DNA of 64,000 nt from Yersinia frederiksenii ATCC 33641 (lineage in GTDB: Bacteria; Pseudomonadota; Gammaproteobacteria; Enterobacterales; Enterobacteriaceae): contig NZ_KN150731.1 of the NCBI RefSeq assembly GCF_000754805.1, forward strand, positions 1,196,492 through 1,260,491, given 5' to 3'. Position numbers and translations under genes: made by a program. Shown here in pieces: positions 30,464 to 39,101 of this stretch (position 1 is its first letter; each line of letters begins with the position of its first letter). The notes beneath the pieces were generated by a model. The model worked only from the letters and a program-made list of their open reading frames with translations, had not been told where the DNA came from and searched no databases.

Positions 30464-30931
30464 TCACAACAGATGATTCGCAACCTTAACCACTATCTTG
30501 CGCAGAGGGGCAACCTCAGCCAATGTCCCCATTGGGCGATGCAGCTCGCCTGGGAATAGCAGCACAATATCGCCAGGAGCCAGTGTTAACAAAGTTTCCG
30601 TGCTGATCCCCTCAAACAGGCCATAGTCTCGCTCAGTATCAAAATCCATTGTTGGGCGCTGGCCCTGAGCTGAGGGTGAAGCTCCAATCACCTCGTTGCC
30701 TTCCAGCAAAATATGAATATCAATGTAGTAACGATGCAATTCAGGGGCCTGTTCATAGAGTGGCTTGCTGTTGGCAATAATGTGATTCAGGTAAATCTCG
30801 CGGCCCTCAATCTCTTGTTCGCCCGCGGGCAGATTAGCTAAATCCATATTACTGATTGCCACCAGGGTGCGGCGGATAGCATCTGGATAGAGTGGGTTAT
30901 TCACCGCATTTTTCAGTTCATCAAGTATCAT
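30464..30931 (-). CDS. YhcH/YjgK/YiaL-family protein (cupin-like, possible sugar anomerase)
   Basis: A 155-residue cytosolic protein of the YhcH/YjgK/YiaL (EbgC-related) family. Metal-binding-type motifs of the family are seen: ELHRYYIDIHILLEGNE near the middle and LFPGELHRPMG near the end, with IVVKVANHLL at the C-terminus. A member, NanQ, opens the ring of N-acetylneuraminate (anomerase); other members have unknown substrates. It is the last gene of the idnO-gntK-yhcH unit (42 bp after gntK), so I infer a role on a sugar acid or keto-gluconate, perhaps ring opening or anomer exchange. Confidence 0.85.
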   Translation of the reverse strand: MILDELKNAVNNPLYPDAIRRTLVAISNMDLANLPAGEQEIEGREIYLNHIIANSKPLYEQAPELHRYYIDIHILLEGNEVIGASPSAQGQRPTMDFDTERDYGLFEGISTETLLTLAPGDIVLLFPGELHRPMGTLAEVAPLRKIVVKVANHLL

Positions 30932-30973
30932 AATAATTCCTAAATTCTTACGTCGGCATGATGCAAAGAGTAC

Positions 30974-31504
30974 CTAAGCGCAATGGCTCACGTTGCTCTC
31001 TTGCTCTAGCGCGGCAATGCAGTGTTCAACAACACTGGCAACATTGGGCGAAATATCGATGGCAATCACGTCTGGCTCAAGGGCATCTGGGGTTTCCAGT
31101 GTCGCGAACTGGCTCTTTAACAGACTCTCCGGCATAAAGTGCCCGGCCCGCTGCTGCATCCTGTGCAATACCAAATCATAATCGCCGGTCAACCACAGAA
31201 AACGCACCCCCTGATTACCTTCGCGCAGGCGGTCTCGATACTGCTTTTTCAAGGCTGAACAAACCAGAAAGCCCACTTCATTTTTTTGTTGCAGGCTATA
31301 GGCCACGTCACTCAATCGCTCTAGCCAAGGGGCACGGTCTTGGTCATTAAGAGGCTGACTTGATGCCATTTTTTGGATGTTAGTGCGAGGATGCAGGTCA
31401 TCGCCGTCTATAAATTTGGCACTCAGCGCTTGTGCTAATGCTTGGCCGACACAGGATTTACCGGTGCCGGAAACGCCCATAACAATAATGCATTTACCGG
31501 ACAT
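30974..31504 (-). CDS. gntK: Gluconokinase (GntK/IdnK family)
   Basis: A 176-residue kinase that phosphorylates D-gluconate to 6-phosphogluconate with ATP. The P-loop GVSGTGKS is at residues 10-17; FIDGDDLHPRTNIQKM follows, the gluconate-site motif of the family, and CSALKKQYRDRLR and RAGHFMPESLLKSQ are conserved too. Length matches GntK and IdnK of E. coli (175-187). It lies 56 bp after idnO and feeds the edd product of the opposite operon. Whether it should be named gntK or idnK cannot be decided without a tree. Confidence 0.93.
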   Translation of the reverse strand: MSGKCIIVMGVSGTGKSCVGQALAQALSAKFIDGDDLHPRTNIQKMASSQPLNDQDRAPWLERLSDVAYSLQQKNEVGFLVCSALKKQYRDRLREGNQGVRFLWLTGDYDLVLHRMQQRAGHFMPESLLKSQFATLETPDALEPDVIAIDISPNVASVVEHCIAALEQESNVSHCA

Positions 31505-31560
31505 AACTTCCCTCGGCGATTTATTAATGGGTTAACACGCCGCAACGTGAATAGCGAAGA

Positions 31561-32325
31561 TTAAACGGCGACCAACATGCCACCATCTACAAATAACAGA
31601 TGGCCATTAACAAAATCAGAAGCTTTGGAAGACAAGTACACTGCGGCACCAATCAACTCTTGCGGATCCCCCCAACGGGCTGCCGGAGTACGTTTACACA
31701 GCCAATCAGTGAAGGCTTTGTCATCAACCAGTGCTTTTGTCATCTCTGTTTTGAAATAGCCGGGAGCAATACCATTGACCTGAATGTTGTATCTGGCCAA
31801 CTCGACACACATACCGCGGGTCAGCATCTTGACTGCACCTTTAGAGGCGGCATATGGCGTGATGGTGTCGCGACCTAATTCACTCTGCATTGAGCAAATA
31901 TTAATAATTTTGCCGCGTTGGCGTTTGACCATATAGCGGGAGACCGCTTGTGAAACCAAGAATACGGATTTTTGGTTGACTGCAATAACATCATCCCAAT
32001 CTTTCTCCGGAAATTCAGTAAAAGCATGGCGACGTTGAATACCGGCATTATTAATTAAAATATCAATAGCGCCAATGCTGTTTTCTATTTGTGTAATAGC
32101 ATCATTAACTGCATCATGGTCGGTAACATTAAAGGCTGCAGCATGAGCAATAAAACCACTGGTACGCAATTCAGCAACTGCTTTATCTGCTCGCTCAGCG
32201 GTAATATCATTAATAATTATTTCTGCGCCAAATTCGGCCAAGCCTTTTGCTAATAAAAATCCGATTCCTTGTGCGGAACCGGTAATTAATACTTTACGTT
32301 TTTCTAGCGAAAATAAATTCTTCAT
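31561..32325 (-). CDS. idnO: Gluconate 5-dehydrogenase (5-ketogluconate reductase)
   Basis: A short-chain dehydrogenase of 254 residues, the length of E. coli IdnO, which reduces 5-keto-D-gluconate to D-gluconate. The nucleotide motif TGSAQGIG is at residues 15-22, NNAG at 92-95, and the catalytic Ser145, Tyr158 and Lys162 lie in NICSMQSE and YAASKGAV. The C-terminus GHLLFVDGGMLVAV is identical to the E. coli protein. The frame could start 11 codons earlier, but MKNLFSLEKRK at 32325 has AGGA at seven bases and matches the family start. Neither idnD nor idnT is adjacent, so the L-idonate branch is missing here. Confidence 0.95.
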   Translation of the reverse strand: MKNLFSLEKRKVLITGSAQGIGFLLAKGLAEFGAEIIINDITAERADKAVAELRTSGFIAHAAAFNVTDHDAVNDAITQIENSIGAIDILINNAGIQRRHAFTEFPEKDWDDVIAVNQKSVFLVSQAVSRYMVKRQRGKIINICSMQSELGRDTITPYAASKGAVKMLTRGMCVELARYNIQVNGIAPGYFKTEMTKALVDDKAFTDWLCKRTPAARWGDPQELIGAAVYLSSKASDFVNGHLLFVDGGMLVAV

Positions 32326-32488
32326 AATAAATTCCTGATGGTGCGAATTAAGCGACATATAAAATAAAAATCATTGCCGGATGACTACCGAATTAATACA
32401 GTAATAACTTAACTGTCAGTAATATGAAATGCTATAAAGTGGTGCCTGAAAACATGTGTCTATCAAACCGTTTTCTGCCTTGGCAAAC

Positions 32489-32504
32489 CGTGATGTAGAT
32501 CACT
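32489..32504. promoter_or_regulatory. CRP-type site in the idnO/idnR-like spacer
   Basis: CGTGATGTAGATCACT: GTGA-N6-TCAC is fully conserved, eight of the ten consensus positions. It lies about 165 bp upstream of idnO and 255 bp upstream of the regulator gene. It fits catabolite control of sugar-acid use. Confidence 0.72.
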
Positions 32505-32524
32505 TTAAATCATGTTACGGCAAG

Positions 32525-32540
32525 CTGTTACCGCTTACGT
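32525..32540. promoter_or_regulatory. Candidate IdnR/GntR-type operator before idnO
   Basis: CTGTTACCGCTTACGT resembles the gluconate-repressor palindrome ATGTTACC-GGTAACAT at about 12 of 16 positions (left half nearly perfect, right half degenerate). It is 21 bp from the CRP site. The presence of a better copy before the second operon supports the reading. Confidence 0.5.
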
Positions 32541-32757
32541 GAGCTATATCGCCTTGATGAGGGGGGAATTGCGCTATCAGTCAAAGTTATGCCCATTTTA
32601 GGGTGGAATTTAAAATTAAACTATTGATAGTAAAGTAAATTAATAATGAATGGCATGCTTGTTATGGTATTTTTAACCTGTAACATGCTTTTCATTATCC
32701 GCACTAACAGTGCATAATCATTTCACTCTTCCTGCACACCACTTCCAGGTATAAGCC

Positions 32758-33750
32758 ATGAAAAACCAGCGTGTTACGTTACAGGATATCGCGTTACTTG
32801 CCGGTGTGACCAAAATGACCGTCAGCCGCTACTTACGCACGCCGGAAAAAGTGGCTCCGGAAACCGGCGAGCGCATTGCTCAGGTGATGGCTGAAGTGAA
32901 TTACAGTGTTGATTCTGATGGGGAAAGCAGTCTTAATCAAAAGAGCCCACGCATTGGTATCTTGGTGCCATCTTTTAATAACCAGATTTTCTCTGATTTA
33001 CTGGCGGGCATTGAATCGGTCACTGCGGCGAGTGGCTATCAAACGTTAGTGGTTAACTATAATTACAATAAAGAACGTGAAGAGGAGCAGATAATCAATC
33101 TACTCTCCTGCCAGATTTCAGGACTGATTCTGACTGACTCTGAACATACCTTACGTGCTGATAAGTATTTGAATGCTTTGGAACTTCCCGTGGCACAAGT
33201 CATGGATCTGGAGCCACAGTCCAATCGTATTACTGTGGGTTTTAATAATTATCAGGCCGCCTATGATATGACGGCAACACTGCTGGCCAGTGGTAAACAG
33301 AATATTGTCTATTTTGGTTCGATGTCTGATGTGCGAGATCGCAAACGTTATCAAGGATATAGCCAAGCAATGAACGATGCTGGATTCTCGCCTTTGCACA
33401 TTACCCCAAATAAAGTTTCGTCCGTCTCTATTGGTGCTGGCATGTTGGCATTGGCACGACAAATGTATCCGCAGGTCGATGCCATTTTCTGTACCAATGA
33501 TGATATGGCTGTGGGTGTGTTACAAGAATGCTTAAAACTGGGCATTGCGGTGCCAGCAGAAATGGCCATTTCCGGTTTCCATGGGCTAGATATTGGTCAA
33601 GCGACGACACCGGTGCTGGCCAGTGTCACCACGCCACGTTTTGAAATGGGCAAAGTTGCGGCAGAAATATTGATTAAGAAAATAAAAAATATCCCTACAA
33701 TTGAACAAGTTGATCTCCATTATCGCATTTCACTCGGTGGAACTATCTAA
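32758..33750 (+). CDS. LacI-family regulator, IdnR/GntR-like
   Basis: A 330-residue LacI/GalR regulator. The N-terminal HTH VTLQDIALLAGVTKMTVSRY (residues 6-25) is followed by the hinge region and a periplasmic-binding-type sensor domain starting at PRIGILVPSFNNQIFSDLLA. It most resembles E. coli IdnR over its whole length (for example GAFH-like SGFHGLDIGQATTPVLASV and ITVGFNN). It lies between the idnO-gntK-yhcH unit and the dehydrogenase-edd operon and probably controls both, with gluconate or a keto-gluconate as inducer. Regulation sense (repressor or activator) cannot be read from sequence; IdnR does both in E. coli. Confidence 0.9.
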   Translation: MKNQRVTLQDIALLAGVTKMTVSRYLRTPEKVAPETGERIAQVMAEVNYSVDSDGESSLNQKSPRIGILVPSFNNQIFSDLLAGIESVTAASGYQTLVVNYNYNKEREEEQIINLLSCQISGLILTDSEHTLRADKYLNALELPVAQVMDLEPQSNRITVGFNNYQAAYDMTATLLASGKQNIVYFGSMSDVRDRKRYQGYSQAMNDAGFSPLHITPNKVSSVSIGAGMLALARQMYPQVDAIFCTNDDMAVGVLQECLKLGIAVPAEMAISGFHGLDIGQATTPVLASVTTPRFEMGKVAAEILIKKIKNIPTIEQVDLHYRISLGGTI

Positions 33751-33966
33751 CCTATCCACGGTTGTGCAAAGGATTGTCTACTGCCAATAACGGCCATTGT
33801 GCTTTTTGATGGCAGCGGCTTTCTTCTCTAATTATCCAGCCATAATGGTATTTCCTGCCATAACAAATAGCACCAATCGATAACATTTCAATTAATGCAT
33901 TGCATAAGTCATTAACGCTCATCTGATTGGCTGAAACAATTCAGCTTAAGCAATGATAGGTCGGTC

Positions 33967-33982
33967 ACGTTACCGGTAACAT
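33967..33982. promoter_or_regulatory. Operator-like palindrome, GntR/IdnR type
   Basis: ACGTTACCGGTAACAT is a 16-bp palindrome with one mismatch between the arms and corresponds closely to the known gluconate-regulator operator pattern ATGTTA-N4-TAACAT. A second related element, AACATGTTTTCTTAACATG, begins inside it and extends to 33995. Confidence 0.72.
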
Positions 33983-34002
33983 GTTTTCTTAACATGATTT
34001 AC

Positions 34003-34018
34003 AGTGACCTTCGTCACA
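34003..34018. promoter_or_regulatory. CRP-type site before the second sugar-acid operon
   Basis: AGTGACCTTCGTCACA matches TGTGA-N6-TCACA at nine of ten positions. Position about 117-133 bp before the dehydrogenase start, next to the operator, fits joint control by cAMP-CRP and the IdnR-like protein. Confidence 0.75.
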
Positions 34019-34135
34019 AAATAAAACATTGAAAACAGGTCTCATAACGACACTCGCTGAATGGCTCAATCATCCAATGATTACCTGTCGCCATTCTGGT
34101 TTTTTTTGATTTATTGACATGATCAGGTACTCGTA

Positions 34136-35089
34136 ATGAAAAACAGCAAACAAGCCGTATTGATTATCGCGCCGGTAATGGACTATTTAACTGAGAAGCT
34201 GGAACAAAACTTCACTGTTCATAAACTCTTCCAATTTACTGATCCGGATGAGTTTCTGGCAGAGCAGGGCAAGAATATTAAAGCTATTGTGACTCGCGGT
34301 GATATTGGCGTGACCAACGAGGTGCTGGCGTTATTACCTGAAGTGCAGATTATCTCAATATTCGGTGTGGGCACCGACGCTGTGGATCTGGATATGACTC
34401 GTGAGCGCAATATCATTGTGACTACGACACCGGGTGTACTGACTGACGATGTGGCAGACACCGCGCTGGGGTTGATTATTGCCACCTCTCGTCGTTTATG
34501 TCAGGCCGATAAGTTCCTGCGTGCCGGGCAGTGGCCGCATAGCAGCCTGCCATTATCTTCTAAAGTGACGGGTAAACGTCTGGGCATTTTTGGTATGGGC
34601 CGTATTGGTCAGGCCATTGCCCGCCGTGCTGCTGGTTTTGATATGCAAATTGCTTATACCGACACCGTACACATCGAGAGCCTGCCGTACCAATATGTGC
34701 CGGACTTAATCACTCTTGCCAAACAAAGCGATATTTTGGTGGTGGCTATCTCGGGTGGGAAAGACAGCGCCGGTCTGGTGAATAAAACCACTTTTTCTGC
34801 TATGCCAAATCATGCGCTGCTGATCAATATTGCTCGTGGCAGCATGATTAATCAGGATGACTTAATTCACGCATTACAGCAGCAAGAAATTGGTGGTGCT
34901 GGTTTAGATGTATTTGCAGATGAACCTAATGTGCCACAAACCTTGATTGATATGGATAATGTTGTATTACTGCCGCATATAGCCAGTGCTACAACTGAAA
35001 CTAGAATTCAAATGAGCGATATTGTTTTCTCAAATATTCTTGCCCACTTTTCAGGTGAAAAAGCGCCAACTGCAATCATCTACAAATAA
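34136..35089 (+). CDS. D-isomer-specific 2-hydroxyacid dehydrogenase (probable 2-ketogluconate reductase type)
   Basis: A 317-residue NAD(P)-dependent dehydrogenase. The Rossmann motif GMGRIG is at residues 153-158; the catalytic triad is Arg234 (NIARGSMINQ), Glu263 (FADEPNVP) and His281 (LLPHIASAT). It belongs to the GhrB / hydroxypyruvate-2-ketogluconate reductase group. In this operon with a carrier and edd, reduction of 2-ketogluconate (or 2,5-diketogluconate) to gluconate (or 5-ketogluconate) is the simplest role, but glyoxylate or hydroxypyruvate reduction is also possible in this family. First gene of the operon; the MFS gene follows after 139 bp. Confidence 0.85.
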   Translation: MKNSKQAVLIIAPVMDYLTEKLEQNFTVHKLFQFTDPDEFLAEQGKNIKAIVTRGDIGVTNEVLALLPEVQIISIFGVGTDAVDLDMTRERNIIVTTTPGVLTDDVADTALGLIIATSRRLCQADKFLRAGQWPHSSLPLSSKVTGKRLGIFGMGRIGQAIARRAAGFDMQIAYTDTVHIESLPYQYVPDLITLAKQSDILVVAISGGKDSAGLVNKTTFSAMPNHALLINIARGSMINQDDLIHALQQQEIGGAGLDVFADEPNVPQTLIDMDNVVLLPHIASATTETRIQMSDIVFSNILAHFSGEKAPTAIIYK

Positions 35090-35228
35090 ATAAAATATTA
35101 GGAATAATAAGAATATTTCGTGATTTTTAATTAACAACAGAAAATATTTATTATTTGCTTTCGCTCTATCCTGCACTTTTATTCTTGGTGCAGGGTAATA
35201 CTTTGCTATTATCATAAGGCGTATATAT

Positions 35229-36539
35229 ATGGACAGTAAGATCCCTAATGCCCGTTGGTTCCGCGTTATTGTTCCAATAATGATTGCTTGTATTATTTCT
35301 TTTATGGACCGGGTTAATATTAGTTTTGCACTACCGGGCGGTATGGAAAGTGATCTGGCTATTACCAGCCAAATGGCCGGTTTAGCGGGCGGTATTTTCT
35401 TTATTGGTTATTTATTTTTGCAAGTACCGGGTGGCCGCATTGCTGTTCATGGCAGCGGCAGAAAATTTATTGCTTACTCCCTTATGGTTTGGGCCGTCGT
35501 TTCTATTTTGACAGGCTTTGTCACTAACCATTATCAACTGTTATTCCTGCGCTTTGTGCTGGGGGTTTCTGAGGGCGGCATGTTGCCGGTGGTGTTGACC
35601 ATGGTCAGCAACTGGTTCCCGGAACGTGAGATTGGCCGCGCCAATGCTTTCGTGATGATGTTTGCTCCTATCGGTGGCATGTTCACCGCGCCGCTATCCG
35701 GTTTTATCATCAATGCGCTGGATTGGCGCTGGCTGTTCTTCCTGGAAGGTTCGCTGTCAGCCGTGGTGCTGGTGATGTGGTGGTTTGTTATCAGTGATCG
35801 GCCAGAAGAGGCCAAATGGCTGTCAGCAAAAGAGCGTGATTATCTGGTCACCGAACTGGCGCGGGAACGTGCTGAGCGCAAGCTGGAAGCACCAGTGACT
35901 CATGCACCGCTAAAAGCTGTTTTCCTGAATAAAGGTTTGATGAAACTGGTCGCGCTGAACTTCTTTTATCAGACTGGAGATTATGGCTACACCTTATGGC
36001 TGCCCACGATCCTGAAAAATCTCACTGGCGGCAATATGGCCTCAGTCGGCATTCTGGCCATTCTGCCTTTTATTGCCACAACCGCCGGTATTTATCTCAT
36101 CTCTGCGCTGTCGGATAAAACCGGTAAACGCCGCCTGTTAATTATGATTTCCCTGTTCTGCTTTGCCGCTGGTCTGGTGACATCGGTTATTTTCCGTCAC
36201 AACGTGTTGATCTCTTATCTGGCATTGGTGGTGTGTGGTTTCTTCCTGAAAGCCGCGACCAGCCCATTCTGGTCTATTCCTGGGCGTATTGCCGTGCCGG
36301 AAGTGGCGGGCGGGGCGCGTGGTGTGATTAATGGATTAGGCAATCTGGGTGGTTTTTGCGGCCCGTATCTGGTGGGGGTGATGATTTTCTTCTACGGCCA
36401 GAGTGCCGCAGTTTGCATGTTAGCCGGTTCCCTGATTATTGCCGGGCTGATTACCCTGAGCTTGCCGAAAGAGTGTGATGTTGAAGTTACCGCCAAGGGG
36501 ATTGCTGACAAAGGTTTAGCCAAAGCAAAACGCGCCTAA
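35229..36539 (+). CDS. MFS transporter, anion:cation symporter (ACS) family
   Basis: A 436-residue twelve-helix inner-membrane carrier. Features of the ACS family: FMDRVNISFALP in the first helix, the loop motif GGRIAVHGSGRK between helices 2 and 3, RFVLGVSEGGMLPVVLTMVS in helix 4 and SDKTGKRR between helices 8 and 9. The family takes up hexuronates, glucarate, galactonate and related sugar acids by proton symport. Its place between a ketogluconate-type reductase and edd suggests uptake of 2- or 5-ketogluconate or gluconate. No periplasmic binding protein gene is present, as expected for MFS. Confidence 0.88.
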   Translation: MDSKIPNARWFRVIVPIMIACIISFMDRVNISFALPGGMESDLAITSQMAGLAGGIFFIGYLFLQVPGGRIAVHGSGRKFIAYSLMVWAVVSILTGFVTNHYQLLFLRFVLGVSEGGMLPVVLTMVSNWFPEREIGRANAFVMMFAPIGGMFTAPLSGFIINALDWRWLFFLEGSLSAVVLVMWWFVISDRPEEAKWLSAKERDYLVTELARERAERKLEAPVTHAPLKAVFLNKGLMKLVALNFFYQTGDYGYTLWLPTILKNLTGGNMASVGILAILPFIATTAGIYLISALSDKTGKRRLLIMISLFCFAAGLVTSVIFRHNVLISYLALVVCGFFLKAATSPFWSIPGRIAVPEVAGGARGVINGLGNLGGFCGPYLVGVMIFFYGQSAAVCMLAGSLIIAGLITLSLPKECDVEVTAKGIADKGLAKAKRA

Positions 36540-36600
36540 ACCGGTAGGCGGCATTCGCTGAAATAGCCATGCCGCCGGCCCGCTAACACTGGAGAAATTC

Positions 36601-37107
36601 ATGAATTTACCGCAGCAACTCGCCCACAGCCAACAGCATCAACAGCTGTTGCAATTGACACATTTCAATCATGAAGCTGTCTGGCTGCTAGGTGAAAAAA
36701 TAAAGCATCAGGCAGAGCAACAAGGTGTGGCTCTGGCCATCAATATCACTGTGAACGGGCAGACTTTATTTAGCTACGCCATGCCCGGCACCAGCGCTGA
36801 AAACAGTGATTGGTTGCGGCGAAAACGTAATGTTGTGGAGTTATTGGGTACCAGTTCCTATGCCGCCGGGTTAATGCTGCAACAGCGGCAGACCTCGCTT
36901 GAGGCTCGCTATGGCGTCAGTTCGCGAGACTATGCCGCGCTAGGTGGTGGGTTCCCGCTACAAATTAAACAGGCCGGTATTATTGGCAGCGTTAATGTTT
37001 CTGGCGCACCACATTTAGATGACCACAATTTGCTGTTGCAAGTATTGGCAGACTTTATCGGTCTCCCTGCCGGCAGTATTGAACTTTTGACTCCCTTAAG
37101 TGAATAA
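36601..37107 (+). CDS. UPF0303 (GlcG/HbpS-like, DUF336) protein
   Basis: A 168-residue soluble protein without signal peptide. It has the HbpS/GlcG-like fold signature: [23 protein letters not shown], the middle [19 protein letters not shown], and [21 protein letters not shown] near the C-terminus. These proteins are sometimes annotated 'heme-degrading domain' from distant similarity, but UPF0303 members have no proven activity and are often found in sugar-acid or aldose operons. Here it lies between the carrier and edd with only 9 bp to edd, so it is surely co-transcribed. I give no enzymatic function. Confidence 0.85.
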   Translation: MNLPQQLAHSQQHQQLLQLTHFNHEAVWLLGEKIKHQAEQQGVALAINITVNGQTLFSYAMPGTSAENSDWLRRKRNVVELLGTSSYAAGLMLQQRQTSLEARYGVSSRDYAALGGGFPLQIKQAGIIGSVNVSGAPHLDDHNLLLQVLADFIGLPAGSIELLTPLSE

Positions 37108-37116
37108 GGAATGGCG

Positions 37117-38928
37117 ATGAACCCGACTCTCACCCGTGTGACGCGGCGTATTATTGCGCGGTCTGCGCCGACTCGTACGGCTTATCTACAGCGAATCAGT
37201 GCGGCAAAAGAAAATACGGTTCACCGTTCGCAACTGGCTTGCGGCAATCTGGCCCATGGTTTTGCTGCTTGCCAACCGGATGATAAAGCCGCACTGAAAA
37301 ATATGGTGCGCAGTGATATTGCCATTATTACTTCCTATAACGATATGCTGTCCGCCCATCAGCCGTATGAACATTATCCACAACAGTTGAAAGACGCGCT
37401 GCATCAAGTGGGGGCGGTCGGGCAGGTGGCTGGCGGGGTTCCCGCCATGTGTGATGGGGTGACGCAAGGGCAAGATGGTATGGAGCTGTCACTGATGAGC
37501 CGCGATGTGATTGCCCTGTCAGCGGCTATCGGCCTATCACACAATATGTTTGATGGCGCTTTATATCTTGGGGTGTGTGACAAAATCGTGCCAGGGTTAC
37601 TGATGGCTGCTTTGTCATTCGGCCATTTACCGGCGATTTTCGTTCCCGCCGGGCCGATGAGCAGCGGTTTATCCAATAAAGAGAAGGTGCGGGTGCGCCA
37701 ACTCTACGCTGAGGGGAAAGTTGACCGGCATGCCCTGCTGGAAGCCGAAGCGGCCTCTTATCACAGTGCCGGGACTTGTACGTTCTACGGCACTGCCAAT
37801 TCGAATCAGATGGTGATGGAAGTGATGGGTCTACACTTGCCCGGCTCTTCATTTATCCAGCCTAACACGCCACTGCGTGGTGCTTTGACTGCGGCAGCGG
37901 CTCGTCAGGTCACTCGCTTGACCCAAATCAGTGGCAACTATCTGCCGGTTGGTCAGTTGGTGGATGAGAAAGTGGTGGTCAATGGCATGGTAGCCCTGCT
38001 AGCCACCGGGGGTTCGACGAATCACACCATGCATCTGGTGGCGATGGCACGTGCCGCTGGCATTATTATTGATTGGGATGATTTCTCCGAACTGTCGGAA
38101 GTCATTCCTCAGCTATGCCGCATTTACCCCAATGGCCCGGCCGATATTAATTATTTCCAGGCCGCCGGCGGGGTGGCCCTGCTGGTAAGGGAATTGATGC
38201 AAGGCGGTTTACTGCATGAAGATGTGCATACCGTGGCGGGGTTTGGCCTGCAACGTTATACCCAAGAGCCCTATGTGGAAAACGGCGAACTGCAATGGCG
38301 CAGCGGGCCGGTGCAGTCGTTGGATGACCAAGTGATTGCCAGTTTAGCTCAGCCGTTCTCGCCGCATGGCGGCACCAAAGTATTAAGTGGCAATCTAGGG
38401 CGTGCGGTGATGAAAACCTCTGCTGTGCCTCATGACCAGCAGATTATCGAAGGGCCTGCGGTGGTATTTGAAAGTCAGCATGATGTTGGGCCCGCATTTG
38501 AATCCGGTGCGTTGGACCGAGACTGTGTGGTAGTGGTGCGTTATCAAGGGCCGCGGGCTATTGGTATGCCGGAGTTGCATAAACTGATGCCGCCATTGGG
38601 GGTGTTATTGGATCGTGGTTTTAAGGTGGCATTGGTGACCGATGGTCGTTTATCCGGGGCTTCAGGTAAGGTGCCATCGGCGATCCATGTGACTCCAGAA
38701 GCGTATTGCGGCGGTTTATTGGCAAAAGTCCGTAATGGTGATTGGGTGCGGGTGGATGGTGTTAGCGGCGAACTTTCACTGTTGGTGGATGAAGGCGAAT
38801 TGGCCACTCGCCACCCGAAATTGCCGGATATCTCGGCTTTCCATGTGGGTTCTGGGCGAGAGTTGTTTGGCGCACTGCGGGAGAGATTTACCGGAGCAGA
38901 GCAGGGGGCATGTAGTATTTATGATTGA
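37117..38928 (+). CDS. edd: Phosphogluconate dehydratase (Entner-Doudoroff)
   Basis: Edd converts 6-phosphogluconate to 2-keto-3-deoxy-6-phosphogluconate. The protein has 603 residues, exactly the E. coli length, and matches it throughout: [19 protein letters not shown], the Fe-S cysteine motifs [14 protein letters not shown] and [13 protein letters not shown], and [21 protein letters not shown] second, upstream ATG (37111) touches the ribosome site AAGGA at 37106-37110; the ATG at 37117 has a spacing of 6 nt and the family N-terminus MNPTLTRVT, so it is chosen. In E. coli eda follows edd; here eda is absent and an inverted repeat and elaB come next, so the aldolase must be encoded elsewhere. 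Confidence 0.96.
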   Translation: MNPTLTRVTRRIIARSAPTRTAYLQRISAAKENTVHRSQLACGNLAHGFAACQPDDKAALKNMVRSDIAIITSYNDMLSAHQPYEHYPQQLKDALHQVGAVGQVAGGVPAMCDGVTQGQDGMELSLMSRDVIALSAAIGLSHNMFDGALYLGVCDKIVPGLLMAALSFGHLPAIFVPAGPMSSGLSNKEKVRVRQLYAEGKVDRHALLEAEAASYHSAGTCTFYGTANSNQMVMEVMGLHLPGSSFIQPNTPLRGALTAAAARQVTRLTQISGNYLPVGQLVDEKVVVNGMVALLATGGSTNHTMHLVAMARAAGIIIDWDDFSELSEVIPQLCRIYPNGPADINYFQAAGGVALLVRELMQGGLLHEDVHTVAGFGLQRYTQEPYVENGELQWRSGPVQSLDDQVIASLAQPFSPHGGTKVLSGNLGRAVMKTSAVPHDQQIIEGPAVVFESQHDVGPAFESGALDRDCVVVVRYQGPRAIGMPELHKLMPPLGVLLDRGFKVALVTDGRLSGASGKVPSAIHVTPEAYCGGLLAKVRNGDWVRVDGVSGELSLLVDEGELATRHPKLPDISAFHVGSGRELFGALRERFTGAEQGACSIYD

Positions 38929-39015
38929 TTTGGTTCGAGGGGGGCCGGTTCGGCTGTTAGGACTGCGCGGCTCACTTAACTTACGAACCAATCCCCCTGC
39001 CGAATCAATCAAATA
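38926..39015. repeat. Long imperfect inverted repeat at the edd 3' end
   Basis: The left arm begins at the edd stop codon (TGATTGATTTGGTTCGAGG then GGGG) and the right arm (CCCCCTGCCGAATCAATCA) ends near 39010; they pair imperfectly around a loop of about 45 bases that contains a smaller stem. It may be a transcription terminator or mRNA-stabilising element, or the trace of a small mobile palindrome. Confidence 0.6.
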
Positions 39016-39101
39016 GCCAAACCAACCCCCATAACTCCCCATCCTCTTCGCAGATAGACTATCCTTACAGGATGCTCTTTTTTTAATCATGGAGAATGCA
39101 T

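Larger units (their letters stand above)
32326..32757. promoter_or_regulatory. Divergent control region idnO / idnR-like gene
   Basis: A 432-bp spacer between the divergently transcribed idnO unit and the LacI-family regulator. It contains a strong CRP-type site and a candidate IdnR/GntR-type operator, both listed separately, and an AT-rich stretch near 32590-32650. Confidence 0.7.
33751..34135. promoter_or_regulatory. Promoter region of the dehydrogenase-MFS-UPF0303-edd operon
   Basis: A 385-bp spacer after the regulator gene. It contains the best gluconate-type operator of the window (33967-33982) and a strong CRP-type site (34003-34018), 20 bp apart, followed by about 117 bp to the next start codon. 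I see no gene in it. Confidence 0.7.

Noticed and set aside
26689-38928. Whole accessory block as a genomic island or prophage
   Set aside because: No integrase, tRNA attachment site, direct repeats at the ends or phage genes; metabolic genes have normal composition.
38929-38950. GGTTCGA segment resembling a tRNA T-arm
   Set aside because: No acceptor, D or anticodon arms around it; it is part of the inverted repeat.
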